From Jiella sonneratiae (GTDB lineage: Bacteria; Pseudomonadota; Alphaproteobacteria; Rhizobiales; Rhizobiaceae), in NCBI RefSeq assembly GCF_017353515.1, contig NZ_JAFMPY010000020.1, forward strand, positions 1-64,000: 64,000 bases of DNA, in the 5' to 3' direction. This document shows positions 1 to 9,110 of this stretch, in pieces; position 1 is the stretch's first letter, and each line of letters begins with the position of its first letter. A program made the translations under genes and the position numbers. The notes below the pieces were generated by a model that saw nothing but the letters and a program-made list of their open reading frames with translations, was not told the DNA's origin and did not search any database.

Positions 1-45
1 TCCTGAGGTGCCGCCGCAGGCGGCCTCGAAGGGCGAGGGGCGTCG
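1..45. repeat. palindromic intergenic repeat, copy 1
   Basis: GC-rich repeat running from TCCTGAGGTGCC to CGAAGGGCGAGGGG. It recurs at 945-1000 with one or two changes and, inverted and more diverged, at 853-912. Its inner part (GCCGCC...GGCGGC) is self-complementary. The copy here is cut by the window edge. It lies just beyond the remnant lpdA stop codon, the same position that copy 945-1000 has beyond the intact lpdA stop. Confidence 0.7.
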
Positions 46-55
46 GGCGCAAGCG

Positions 56-125
56 TCAGACATGCAGCGCCTTTCCCAATGCCGCCAGCGCCGCCTCCTG
101 AAAACCCTCGCCGAGCGTCGGATCG
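56..125 (-). pseudogene. duplicated 3' end of lpdA (remnant)
   Basis: Read on the minus strand this stretch encodes the last 21 or so residues of dihydrolipoamide dehydrogenase (PTLGEGFQEAALAALGKA then LHV and stop), identical in protein to the end of the intact lpdA at 1011-1080. The nucleotide differences inside the codons (GCG/GCA, CTC/TTG, GGC/GGA) are all synonymous. Homology stops abruptly at about 125, after which the sequence leads into the vapB promoter region. No upstream lpdA sequence exists in this copy. The whole repeat unit, including the flanking palindromic element, aligns 1-125 with 956-1080 without gaps. It is a remnant, not a gene. Confidence 0.85.
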
Positions 126-166
126 CGCGCATCGTTCCTTGAGTTTCCGATTGACGCTCGTTACGT

Positions 167-189
167 ATATCCCATTGGCATATCCCATT
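167..189 (+). promoter_or_regulatory. direct-repeat operator candidate before vapB
   Basis: The ten-base word ATATCCCATT occurs twice (167-176 and 180-189), separated by three bases, directly before the vapB ribosome binding site. A TTGACG hexamer lies upstream at 151-156. VapB antitoxins commonly autoregulate through repeats of this kind; the assignment as operator is inference. Confidence 0.45.
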
Positions 190-200
190 CGGAGGCGGTG

Positions 201-434
201 ATGGCGAGCTCAACCATCTTCACCAGCAATCGCAGTCAGGCCGTCCGGCTGCCGAAAGACGTCGCATTTCCCGAGGATGTCCATCAGGTCGATATCCTGA
301 AAATCGGTCGCAGCCGTGTCATCGTGCCGAAAGGCCAGCGCTGGGACGACCTTTTCGAGAACGGCCCGCGGGTCAGCGACGATTTCCTCGACGTGCGCGA
401 GCAGCCTGAAGCGGATGAACGTGAGCCCTTTTGA
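201..434 (+). CDS. vapB: VapB-family antitoxin (AbrB-type DNA-binding)
   Basis: About 77 residues. The N-terminal half has the VapB/AbrB swapped-hairpin signature (ATLFxxNxSQAVRLPK-type, here IFTSNRSQAVRLPK) and the acidic C-terminal half matches the toxin-wrapping tail of VapB proteins. A GTG at 198 could also start the frame, but GGAGG at 191-195 is correctly spaced only for ATG 201. The stop codon overlaps the start of the downstream PIN-domain toxin (TGATG), so the two are translationally coupled. The protein would neutralise the toxin and repress the operon. The locus is bracketed by two copies of the lpdA 3' end, which suggests arrival as a unit. Confidence 0.88.
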   Translation: MASSTIFTSNRSQAVRLPKDVAFPEDVHQVDILKIGRSRVIVPKGQRWDDLFENGPRVSDDFLDVREQPEADEREPF

Positions 435-832
435 TGCTCACCCATATGCTCGATACCAATATCTGCATCTACGTGATGAAGACCTATCCTCCCGGCGTGC
501 GTGAAAAGTTCAACGGGCTGGCGGAGCAGCTGTGCATATCGAGCATCACGCTGGGAGAGCTGCATTACGGCGCAGAGAAGTCCGGGCGACCTCCGGAAAA
601 CCTGGCGGCGATCGAACATTTCGTGGCGCGGCTGGAGGTGCTGCCCTTCGCCGACAAGGCAGCGGCGCATTACGGCCAGCTCCGCGCCGAACTGGAGCGG
701 GCCGGAACGCCCTGCGGCCCGTACGATATGCAGATCGGCGCCCATGCTCGCAGCGAGGGGCTGATCCTCGTCACCAACAATCGGCGCGAATTCGACCGGA
801 TGCCGGGTCTGCGGGTCGAGAACTGGGTGTAG
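434..832 (+). CDS. vapC: VapC-family PIN-domain ribonuclease toxin
   Basis: 132 residues, the usual PIN toxin length. The acidic metal-binding residues of the fold are visible: Asp in MLDTNICIY near the N-terminus, Glu in SITLGELHYG, Asp in GPYDMQIGAHA, and Asp in TNNRREFDRM near the C-terminus. It should be a Mg-dependent endoribonuclease of the VapC class (known members cut initiator tRNA or rRNA; the target here is unknown). ATG 434 is chosen because it overlaps the vapB stop; the TTG at 431 is less likely. Palindromic repeats follow the gene immediately. Confidence 0.9.
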   Translation: MLTHMLDTNICIYVMKTYPPGVREKFNGLAEQLCISSITLGELHYGAEKSGRPPENLAAIEHFVARLEVLPFADKAAAHYGQLRAELERAGTPCGPYDMQIGAHARSEGLILVTNNRREFDRMPGLRVENWV

Positions 833-852
833 CCCGTTACGCTGCTGTCTGA

Positions 853-912
853 AGCGCCCCTCGCCCTTCGAGGCTCCGCCGGTCTTCGACCGGCTCCACA
901 CCTCAGGATGAG
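853..912. repeat. palindromic intergenic repeat, inverted copy
   Basis: Begins CCCCTCGCCCTTCGAGGC and ends CACCTCAGGATGAGGGG, the reverse complement of the 945-1000 element except for the central arm, which here is CCGGTCTTCGACCGG. The two copies face each other between the convergent vapC and lpdA genes and could fold into one large hairpin. Confidence 0.7.
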
Positions 913-944
913 GGGGGACTGGTATGCAGCGACCGCCGTCGAGC

Positions 945-1000
945 CACGCCCCTCATCCTGAAGTGCCGCCGCAGGCGGCCTCGAAGGGCGAGGGGCGTCA
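945..1000. repeat. palindromic intergenic repeat, copy 2
   Basis: Near-identical to 1-45 (for example CTCATCCTGAAGTGCCGCC and CCTCGAAGGGCGAGGGG). It lies eleven bases after the lpdA stop and may serve as a transcript-end hairpin for the bkd operon. Repeats of this kind are common downstream of genes in rhizobial genomes. Confidence 0.7.
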
Positions 1001-1010
1001 CGCGCACTCG

Positions 1011-2408
1011 TCAGACATGCAGCGCCTTGCCGAGCGCCGCCAGCGCCGCCTCCTGAAAACCCTCGCCGAGCGTCGGATGGGCGTGGATCGTGCCGGCCAA
1101 GTCTTCGAGGCAGGCGCCCATCTCCAGCGCCAGCGAGAACGCCGCGGAAAGTTCGCTGATCCCGGCGCCGACCGCCTGGATGCCGAGGATGAGATGGTCG
1201 TCGCCCCGGGCGACGACGCGCACGAAGCCGTCTTCCCTGCCGAGCGACATCGCCCGGCCGCTCGCCTGGAACGGGAACCGGCCGACGGTGGTCTCGATCC
1301 CTCGCGCCTTCGCCTGTGCCGGCGACAGGCCGACGGAGACGATCTCCGGATCGGTGAAGCAGACGGCCGGGATCGCCCGGTGGTCGAAGACGCGGCGGTG
1401 GCCGCTCGCGATCTCGGCGACCATCTCGCCCTCCGCCATCGCCTTGTGGGCGAGCATCGGCTCGCCGGCGACGTCGCCGATGGCGTAGACGCCGCGCATC
1501 GCGGTTCGCCGCGTCTCGTCGGTGCGGATGAACGGCCCGTCCATGTCGAGCACCAGCTCCTCGCGGCCCCAGCCCTCGGTGACCGGCCGGCGGCCGACGG
1601 TGACGAGCACCTTTTCGCAGGCGATCCGCCGTTCCCCGCCGCCATCGGTCTCGACCAGGAGATCGCCGTTCTCGCCGGCGAGCCCCTGCGCCCTGGCGCC
1701 GGTCATGACCTCGACGCCGAGCCGGTCGAGCCGCCGGCGCACCGGCTTGACGAGGTCGGCGTCGTAGAGCGGCAGGATCTCCTCCGCTGCCTCGACGATC
1801 GTCACCTTCGATCCCGCCTTGGCGAAGGCGGTGCCGAGCTCGACGCCGATATAGCCGCCGCCGACGACGGCGAGGCGCTCCGGCGGCTCCGCGAGCGACA
1901 GGGCACCCTCCGACGAGATGACCTTGCCGCCGAAGGGCAGGGCCTTCAGCGCCACGGGCTCCGAGCCCGTGGCGATGACCACGGTCTCGGCGGAAATCCG
2001 CTGCTCGCCGGTCTCGCCGGTCACGATGACGGTCTTGCCGTCGACGAAGCCCGCCCGGCCCTCGACCAGCTTGACGCGGGCCTTCTTCAAAAGCCCGGTG
2101 ACGCCGTTGTTGAGGCGGTTCACGATCCCGTCCTTCCAGCCGAGGACGGCCGGCCAGTCGAGGCTCGGCGCCCCTGCCGCAAGGCCCGGAATTCCGGCAG
2201 CCTCGGACGCTTCCTTCATGCGGAAATACTCGTCCGCCGCATGAATCAGCGCCTTGGACGGAATGCAGCCGATGTTGAGGCAGGTGCCGCCGGGCTTGGC
2301 GGAATCGACCACCACCGTGTCGAGGCCGAGCTGGCCGGCGCGGATCGCCGCGACGTAGCCGCCGGGCCCCGCGCCGATGACGAGGAACTGGCAAGCGATT
2401 TCGTTCAT
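1011..2408 (-). CDS. lpdA: dihydrolipoamide dehydrogenase (E3)
   Basis: 465 residues, full length. It reoxidises dihydrolipoyl groups on the E2 subunit with FAD and NAD+. The N-terminal FAD-binding motif (GAGPGGYVAA), the redox-active disulfide GGTCLNIGCIPSK (Cys43 and Cys48), the central NAD-binding motif VVGGGYIGVELG and the C-terminal interface domain with the catalytic His region (HAHPTLGEG) are all present. The start overlaps the stop of bkdB by ATGA. As the last gene of the bkd operon it is the dedicated E3 for branched-chain 2-oxoacid oxidation. Its 3' end is duplicated at 56-125. Confidence 0.96.
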   Translation of the reverse strand: MNEIACQFLVIGAGPGGYVAAIRAGQLGLDTVVVDSAKPGGTCLNIGCIPSKALIHAADEYFRMKEASEAAGIPGLAAGAPSLDWPAVLGWKDGIVNRLNNGVTGLLKKARVKLVEGRAGFVDGKTVIVTGETGEQRISAETVVIATGSEPVALKALPFGGKVISSEGALSLAEPPERLAVVGGGYIGVELGTAFAKAGSKVTIVEAAEEILPLYDADLVKPVRRRLDRLGVEVMTGARAQGLAGENGDLLVETDGGGERRIACEKVLVTVGRRPVTEGWGREELVLDMDGPFIRTDETRRTAMRGVYAIGDVAGEPMLAHKAMAEGEMVAEIASGHRRVFDHRAIPAVCFTDPEIVSVGLSPAQAKARGIETTVGRFPFQASGRAMSLGREDGFVRVVARGDDHLILGIQAVGAGISELSAAFSLALEMGACLEDLAGTIHAHPTLGEGFQEAALAALGKALHV

Positions 2409-3850
2409 CGTGCCGCCTCCTCGACGAAGATCATCGCCGGGTTTTCGAGAAGCGCCTTGATCCGCTGCACGAACACCGCCGCGTCGTGGCCGTCGATCAC
2501 CCGGTGATCGAAGCTCGATGAGAGGTTCATGCGCCTGCGCGGCGCGAAGGCCGTGCCGTTCCAGACCGGCCGGATCTCCATCTTGTTGACGCCGACGATC
2601 GCCACCTCCGGATGATTGATGATCGGCGTCGTGGCGATGCCTCCCAGAGCACCCAGCGAGGTGATGGTGATGGTCGAGCCGGAAAGCTCCTCGCGCTTCG
2701 CCGCGCCCGCCTTGGCGGCCTCGCCGAGCCTTGCGACCTCGCCGGCGCAGCTCCAGACGTCGCGGGCCTCGCAGTGGCGGACCACCGGGACCATCAGCCC
2801 GGATCCGGTCTGCGCGGCGATGCCGATATGGACGCCGCCATGCTGATGCAGGAGGCCGGCCTCGTCGTCATAGAGGGCGTTCATCGACGGCTGTTCGCGC
2901 ACGGCGATGACCATCGCCTTCATCAGGAAGGGAAGGAGAGTGAGCTTCGGCCGGTCGTCGCGGCGGTCCCGGTTCATCGCCGCCCGCAACTGTTCGATCG
3001 CCTCCATGTCGATCTCGTCGACATAGGTGATGTGGGCGATGCGGCGCGAGGCCGTCTCCATCTTTTCGGCGATGCGCCGCCGCAGCCCGGCGATCCTGAT
3101 TTCTGTGACGGAGGTGTCGGCGATGGCGCCGGTCCGTCCGACGATCTCGGCTCCCGCCTCGAGATAGGCGTCGAGATCGGCCTGAGCGATGCGGCCCGCC
3201 GGACCGGAGCCGGCGACCCGGCGCAGGTCGACGCCGGCTTCCAGCGCCCGGCGGCGCACCGCCGGCGAGGCGAGGGGCTTTTCGCCGGGCTTGCGGGCGG
3301 GGTGGGAGGATGGCGCGCCTTTCGCGGCGGGCGCGGCCTTTGCGGTGGGCCTGATCTCCCCCCTTGCGGGGGATCCGGGGGACGGGCGAGACGCGTGGCT
3401 CGCCCCGGCAGGCGTCAGCCCAGAGGGGGGTGTGCCGCCGCCACGGTTCCGCGCGTCGAATTCAGGACGCTTGTGCCCTTCGGCGCCCCCCTCTGCCCTG
3501 CCGGGCATCTCCCCCTCAGGGGGGGAGATCGGCGGCTTGGAGGGCGTCACATCTTCTGAAGCGGCCGAGTCGCCCGAATTCTCCTCCGGCTCATTCGTGC
3601 CGCCCGGCCCGTCGACGTCGAGCCGCACCAGTGGCGAGCCGACGGCCAGCGTGTCGCCGACCGCGCCGCCGAGCCATGCGACCGTGCCGTCGACGGGAGA
3701 GGGAATATCGACCGTCGCCTTGTCGGTCATCACCGCGGCGAGCGTCATGTCTTCCCGGACGGGATCGCCGACCGCGACGTGCCATTCGACCAGTTCGGCC
3801 TCGGCGACGCCTTCCCCGACATCCGGCAGCTTGACGGTGACGGTGCCCAC
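2405..3850 (-). CDS. bkdB: lipoamide acyltransferase E2 of branched-chain 2-oxoacid dehydrogenase
   Basis: 481 residues. Residues 1-78 form one lipoyl domain with the lipoylated Lys44 in MTDKATVDI; about 193-230 is the E1/E3-binding domain (ASPAVRRRALEAGVDL); the rest is the catalytic domain ending with the DHRVIDGHDA motif. It transfers isobutyryl, isovaleryl or 2-methylbutyryl groups to CoA. The start is GTG at 3848-3850, directly after the bkdA2 stop. The linker at residues about 80-190 is unusually long and contains two translated palindromic repeat units (residues 106-125 and 137-166), absent from typical E2 linkers. The linker remains in frame and Pro/Ala/Gly rich, so the protein is probably functional. 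Confidence 0.93.
   Translation of the reverse strand: MGTVTVKLPDVGEGVAEAELVEWHVAVGDPVREDMTLAAVMTDKATVDIPSPVDGTVAWLGGAVGDTLAVGSPLVRLDVDGPGGTNEPEENSGDSAASEDVTPSKPPISPPEGEMPGRAEGGAEGHKRPEFDARNRGGGTPPSGLTPAGASHASRPSPGSPARGEIRPTAKAAPAAKGAPSSHPARKPGEKPLASPAVRRRALEAGVDLRRVAGSGPAGRIAQADLDAYLEAGAEIVGRTGAIADTSVTEIRIAGLRRRIAEKMETASRRIAHITYVDEIDMEAIEQLRAAMNRDRRDDRPKLTLLPFLMKAMVIAVREQPSMNALYDDEAGLLHQHGGVHIGIAAQTGSGLMVPVVRHCEARDVWSCAGEVARLGEAAKAGAAKREELSGSTITITSLGALGGIATTPIINHPEVAIVGVNKMEIRPVWNGTAFAPRRRMNLSSSFDHRVIDGHDAAVFVQRIKALLENPAMIFVEEAAR
3353..3540. repeat. pair of inverted palindromic repeats inside bkdB
   Basis: Two units in opposite orientation. Unit one (about 3353-3442) begins GATCTCCCCCCTTGCGGGGG and ends in CAGAGGGGGG. 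Unit two (about 3476-3540) reads CCCTCTGCCCTGCCGGGCAT, then CTCCCCC and GGGGGAGATC, then GGCTTGGA. The same element occurs twice, also inverted, between cysS and murA (52889-53121). Here the units lie wholly within the coding frame of bkdB and are translated as PPISPPEGEMPGRAEGGA and TPPSGLTPAGASHASRPS. Confidence 0.85.
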
Positions 3851-4864
3851 TCAGCCCTCCATCACGCGCTTCATCGCCCCGCCGACCCGCGCCTGGCCGG
3901 GAAAGTAGTCCCACTCCTGGGCGTGAGGATAGGGGGTGTCCCATCCGGCGACCCGCACGATCGGCGCTTCGAGATGGTAGAAGCAGGCATCCGCGACCAC
4001 CGCGACCAGTTCGGCCCCGAAGCCGGAGGTCAGCGTCGCCTCGTGGACGACGAGGCAGCGGCCGGTCTTCTTCACCGAGGTCGCGATCAGTTCGATGTCG
4101 AGCGGCACGAGAGTGCGCAGGTCGACGATCTCGGCGTCGACGCCGACCAGCGCCGCTGCCGCCTCGGCCACATGCACCATCGTGCCGTAGGCGAGCACCG
4201 TCAGTTCCGCGCCTTCCCGGCGGACGATCGCCTTGCCGAGCGGCACGACGTGGCGCCCCTCGGGCACCTCGCCGAGCGGGTGTTTCGACCACGGCGTCAC
4301 GGGCTTGTCGTGGTCGCCGTCGAAGGGGCCGTTGTAGAGGCGCTTCGGCTCGAGGAAGATCACCGGATCGTTGTCCTCGATCGCGGCGATCAGAAGTCCC
4401 TTGGCGTCGTAGGGGTTGGAGGGGACGACGGTCTTCAGGCCCGAGACGTGGGTGAACAGCGCCTCCGGCGACTGCGAATGGGTCTGGCCGCCGAAGATGC
4501 CGCCGCCGGTCGGCATCCTGACGACGAGGGGGCAGGTGAAGTCCCCGGCCGAGCGGTATCGAAGACGCGCGGCCTCCGAGACGATCTGGTCGTAGGCCGG
4601 ATAGACGTAGTCGGCGAACTGCATCTCGACCACCGGCCTGAGGCCGAAGGCGGCCATGCCGATCGCCGTGCCGACGATGCCGCTCTCGTTGATCGGCGCG
4701 TCGAAGCAGCGGTTTCTGCCGAACTTCTCCTGCAGTCCGGCGGTGCAGCGGAAGACGCCGCCGAAATAGCCGACGTCCTCGCCAAACACGACGACGCTGT
4801 CGTCCTCGGCCATCTTCACCGCATGGGCGTCGCGGATCGCCTCGATCATCGTCATGCGCGGCAT
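3851..4864 (-). CDS. bkdA2: 2-oxoisovalerate dehydrogenase E1 beta subunit
   Basis: 337 residues from ATG 4864 (MPRMTMIEAIRDAH), the start shared by BkdA2/BCKDHB proteins; an in-frame upstream start at 4939 would add 25 residues that run into the spacer and lacks support. GGAAG precedes the chosen ATG. The pyrimidine-binding region (GEDVGYFGGVFRCTAGL), EMQFADYVYPA and the C-terminal transketolase domain (VDLRTLVPLD, HEATLTSGFG) are intact. With BkdA1 it forms the thiamine-diphosphate E1 decarboxylase. It is separated from bkdA1 by a foreign-looking two-gene insert, with 43 bases between the insert and this start. Confidence 0.95.
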   Translation of the reverse strand: MPRMTMIEAIRDAHAVKMAEDDSVVVFGEDVGYFGGVFRCTAGLQEKFGRNRCFDAPINESGIVGTAIGMAAFGLRPVVEMQFADYVYPAYDQIVSEAARLRYRSAGDFTCPLVVRMPTGGGIFGGQTHSQSPEALFTHVSGLKTVVPSNPYDAKGLLIAAIEDNDPVIFLEPKRLYNGPFDGDHDKPVTPWSKHPLGEVPEGRHVVPLGKAIVRREGAELTVLAYGTMVHVAEAAAALVGVDAEIVDLRTLVPLDIELIATSVKKTGRCLVVHEATLTSGFGAELVAVVADACFYHLEAPIVRVAGWDTPYPHAQEWDYFPGQARVGGAMKRVMEG

Positions 4865-4907
4865 GCTGACTTCCGAAACCTCAAATCGGGTTGGTCGGAG
4901 GACCTCC

Positions 4908-5101
4908 TCAGGCAGCCTTGCCGAGAAGATCCGGTGCAAGACGACGGGTCGCTTCCATCACCTCCATTCCGACGATCCGACCCATGGCGTCGAAATCGAG
5001 AACGATCCCCTCCGACACTTCCTCGCTTTCGAGCACCGGTGCCGGAGAAAAGCGGATATAGGCGGCGTCCGAGGACTCGTCGTACCGAACTGTTGGCGTC
5101 G

Positions 5102-5105
<4 letters not shown>
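4908..5105 (-). CDS. DUF2283 family small protein (putative antitoxin)
   Basis: 65 residues. The core reads YDESSDAAYIRFS...EGIVLDFDAMGRIVGMEVMEA, the two-strand-helix pattern of DUF2283 (YxxxxDaLYIrl...vvlDyDeeGrvVGIEil). Its ATG overlaps the stop of the upstream DUF4258 gene (ATGA at 5102-5105). Neighbouring DUF4258/DUF2283 genes are a recurrent pair thought to act as toxin-antitoxin modules; that role is inferred from pairing, not proven for this family. Position between bkdA1 and bkdA2 means it is transcribed with the bkd operon. Confidence 0.85.
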
Positions 5106-6969
<1,864 letters not shown>

Positions 6970-7986
6970 TTGACGATGTTCTTGCCCAACCCTGGAGGCG
7001 CGTTTCGCGTTGCGAAAGACATCAAGGGGCGCCTCGCGGAAAGTCTCGGAGAAATGGCGAAAGCCGTCTCCAAGGCAGGAATGCTGTCGCACAAGGCGTT
7101 GACGATGGGGCAGGCGTTGCAATATCTGCCGGTCGCGCCGCCGGATTATTTTGCGAGATACTTCGAAATATTGCAGGCCGTCGATGCAGGCGACGTGAGC
7201 ACTTCCGTCGCATTGATGGAGGATATGTCTCGCGAGATCGAGCGGGGAGCCGGGCAGCCGGGGCGGCTGCGCGATCGCCGCATGCCGGCCGGATCGCTGG
7301 AAGTCTTTTCGTGGGCCGATCTGGAGCCGGGGCGCCGCGCCCGCTACGCCCGCCCCTTCGCACGCGGCGGGAAAGAAAGTCTCGATCTCGTCGAACCGGC
7401 TGGAGAAGAGGTCGTTCGCCTGAGAAGCGACGTCGCAGCGTCGCTCGAACTGCTCGATGTCTACCTGCCCGATCTCGCCGACGAGATAAGGACCCTCCTC
7501 AGCGAGATCGTGCTCTGCTCGCCTGCTGATGTCGACGGGGACTTCGCCGGTGCGTCGACCTTCTACATCTGGGGCGCGGTCTTCCTGAACCCCGCCGCCT
7601 GCAGCCGGCGCCTCGACGTCGTCGAGGTGCTCGTCACCGAGAGCACCCATGCGCTGCTCTACGGCCTCGCCCAGGGCGGGTCGCTGTTGCGGGACAGGGC
7701 GGTACCGACCTCGCTTCCGTCCGGCCACGACGAGCCGCTCGACCGTTCCTTCCATGCGGCGGTCGTCTCCGCGCGTCTGCAGTGGGCCCTGCGGCACCTC
7801 GCCGGAAAGAACGCGCTTTCGGGCGAGGAACTGTCGAGCGCCCGCGAGAGGGCGGACCGGTCCCTGCGACGCTTCGTCGAGGCCGATGCGGCCCTCGGAG
7901 ACGAAGGTCGCTTCGTCGATGCGGGCCGGGCGATGCTGCGCGAGACGCGGCGCCTGACGTCCGTGTCGGCGTCGCGGGCCGCCTGA
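6970..7986 (+). CDS. HExxH-domain peptide beta-hydroxylase-like protein with altered metal motif
   Basis: 338 residues from TTG 6970, chosen because GGGAGG at 6956-6961 is eight bases upstream; ATG 6976 and TTG 6847 are alternatives. The C-terminal third fits the family of HExxH-motif peptide-modifying proteins (TIGR04267, aKG-HExxH peptide beta-hydroxylases): FYIWGAVFLNP, then VLVTESTHALLYGLA, then LDRSFHAAVVSARLQWAL. The first metal-binding His of HExxH is Thr here (ACC, 7636-7638); the Glu, the second His (227) and the downstream His (262) remain. No radical SAM enzyme, transporter or obvious precursor gene is adjacent, so substrate and activity are unknown. It could be a pseudoenzyme. Third-position GC falls towards its 5' end. 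Confidence 0.65.
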   Translation: MTMFLPNPGGAFRVAKDIKGRLAESLGEMAKAVSKAGMLSHKALTMGQALQYLPVAPPDYFARYFEILQAVDAGDVSTSVALMEDMSREIERGAGQPGRLRDRRMPAGSLEVFSWADLEPGRRARYARPFARGGKESLDLVEPAGEEVVRLRSDVAASLELLDVYLPDLADEIRTLLSEIVLCSPADVDGDFAGASTFYIWGAVFLNPAACSRRLDVVEVLVTESTHALLYGLAQGGSLLRDRAVPTSLPSGHDEPLDRSFHAAVVSARLQWALRHLAGKNALSGEELSSARERADRSLRRFVEADAALGDEGRFVDAGRAMLRETRRLTSVSASRAA

Positions 7987-8036
7987 CGCCCGCAGGCTCG
8001 CCGAAGGGCGCCGCAGGCGGGTCGATACGCCTTCAT

Positions 8037-8051
8037 GTTCTTGACATGTTC
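8037..8051 (+). promoter_or_regulatory. LexA (SOS) box before ruvA
   Basis: GTTC at 8037-8040, seven bases, GTTC at 8048-8051: the exact alphaproteobacterial LexA operator GTTC-N7-GTTC. The spacer begins with TTGACA (8041-8046), a consensus -35 hexamer, so LexA bound here would cover the promoter. No good -10 hexamer is seen at 16-18 bases. The site lies 85 bases before the ruvA start and implies DNA-damage induction of ruvA, the inserted toxin-antitoxin pair and ruvB. Confidence 0.8.
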
Positions 8052-8136
8052 CGCCGGTTTGCGTAGCGCCTGATCCCTGCCGAGCAGAAGCGGCCGTCGC
8101 GGCCGGAGGGCTTTTCGGCGAGGGGTGCGGGCGACG

Positions 8137-8757
8137 ATGATCGGCAAACTCAAGGGAACGATCGACGAGATCGGCGAGGACCATCTGACCGTCGACGTCC
8201 ATGGCGTCGGCTACGTCGCCTATTGCGGGGCGCGCACCCTTGCCGGACTGGCCGGGCCGGGCGAGGCCGTGGTGCTCTTCATCGAAACCGTCGTGCGCGA
8301 GGACATGATCCGCCTCTACGGCTTTGCCAGCGCCCCCGAGCGCGAGTGGTTCCGCCTGCTCCAGACGGTGCAGGGGGTCGGCTCGAAGGTGGCGCTCGCG
8401 GTGGTCGGCACGCTGTCGGCCGGCGACCTCGCCAATGCCGTTGCATTGCAGGACAAGGCGATGGTGGCCCGGGCGCCCGGCGTCGGGCCGAAGGTCGCGG
8501 CGCGCATCGTTGCCGAGCTCAAGGACCGGGCGCCGGCCTTTTCCGGCCCCGGTGCCGAAGAGAGCTTCGGCCTGAAGCGCGACATCGGCGGCGGAACCGC
8601 GTCGGCGCCGGTTGCCGATGCGGTCTCGGCGCTGACCAATCTCGGCTATTCGCGCGACCAGGCGGCAAATGCCGTCGCCGCGGCCGTCAAGGAGGCTGGC
8701 GAGGGAGCGGACGGCGCCAAGCTGATCCGGTTGGGGCTCAAGGCGCTGAGCCGGTGA
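8137..8757 (+). CDS. ruvA: Holliday junction DNA helicase subunit RuvA
   Basis: 206 residues from ATG 8137 ([12 protein letters not shown]), preceded by AGGGG; the start at 8125 would add four residues not seen in the family. N-terminal OB domain, the two helix-hairpin-helix motifs ([18 protein letters not shown] and [20 protein letters not shown]) and the C-terminal domain III ([16 protein letters not shown]), which contacts RuvB, are all visible. RuvA tetramers hold the Holliday junction for branch migration. A LexA box precedes it. ruvC, which usually precedes ruvA, is not in the window; the gene upstream is an unrelated HExxH protein. Confidence 0.96.
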   Translation: MIGKLKGTIDEIGEDHLTVDVHGVGYVAYCGARTLAGLAGPGEAVVLFIETVVREDMIRLYGFASAPEREWFRLLQTVQGVGSKVALAVVGTLSAGDLANAVALQDKAMVARAPGVGPKVAARIVAELKDRAPAFSGPGAEESFGLKRDIGGGTASAPVADAVSALTNLGYSRDQAANAVAAAVKEAGEGADGAKLIRLGLKALSR

Positions 8758-8774
8758 ATTGACCGTCGACGTAT

Positions 8775-8818
8775 TTCCTTACAGTATGCCATCGTAAGGA
8801 CGAGAAAAAAGGTAAGGA
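8775..8818 (+). promoter_or_regulatory. inverted-repeat operator of the AbrB/PIN pair
   Basis: TCCTTAC at 8776-8782 and GTAAGGA at 8794-8800 form an inverted repeat, and a third half-site GTAAGGA at 8812-8818 overlaps the ribosome binding site immediately before the antitoxin ATG. Three such half-sites suit an AbrB-family autorepressor that would block both transcription and translation start. Inference from arrangement. Confidence 0.6.
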
Positions 8819-8819
8819 A

Positions 8820-9110
8820 ATGGGCATCCTGGGCCGGATAACGTCGAAAGGCCAGACCACCGTCCCCAAAGCTGTTCGCGATGCTCTCGGCCTTCATGAA
8901 GGCTCGATGGTCGAATGGGAGGTCGCGGATGGAAGGGCCTATCTGCTCTCCAAATCCGTCGATATTGCCGAGCTGGCCGGAATATTGGGAAATCCGCTTG
9001 GACGCGCCCTGACGGACGAAGAAATGGACGATGCGATCGGCCAAGCCGTTGCCGAGGACGATGAGCGCATCCGGCGCGAGTGGCACGAGCGGCGCCATGA
9101 CGGGCGTTGA
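8820..9110 (+). CDS. AbrB/SpoVT-family antitoxin
   Basis: 96 residues. The N-terminal swapped-hairpin domain is clear (LGRITSKGQTTVPKAVRDALGL...VEWEVADGRAYL). The C-terminal half is acidic and helical (TDEEMDDAIGQAVAEDDERIRREW), as expected for a toxin-binding tail. It overlaps the PIN toxin gene by 14 bases. It is inserted between ruvA and ruvB, 62 bases after ruvA, behind its own operator (8776-8818). Confidence 0.9.
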   Translation: MGILGRITSKGQTTVPKAVRDALGLHEGSMVEWEVADGRAYLLSKSVDIAELAGILGNPLGRALTDEEMDDAIGQAVAEDDERIRREWHERRHDGR

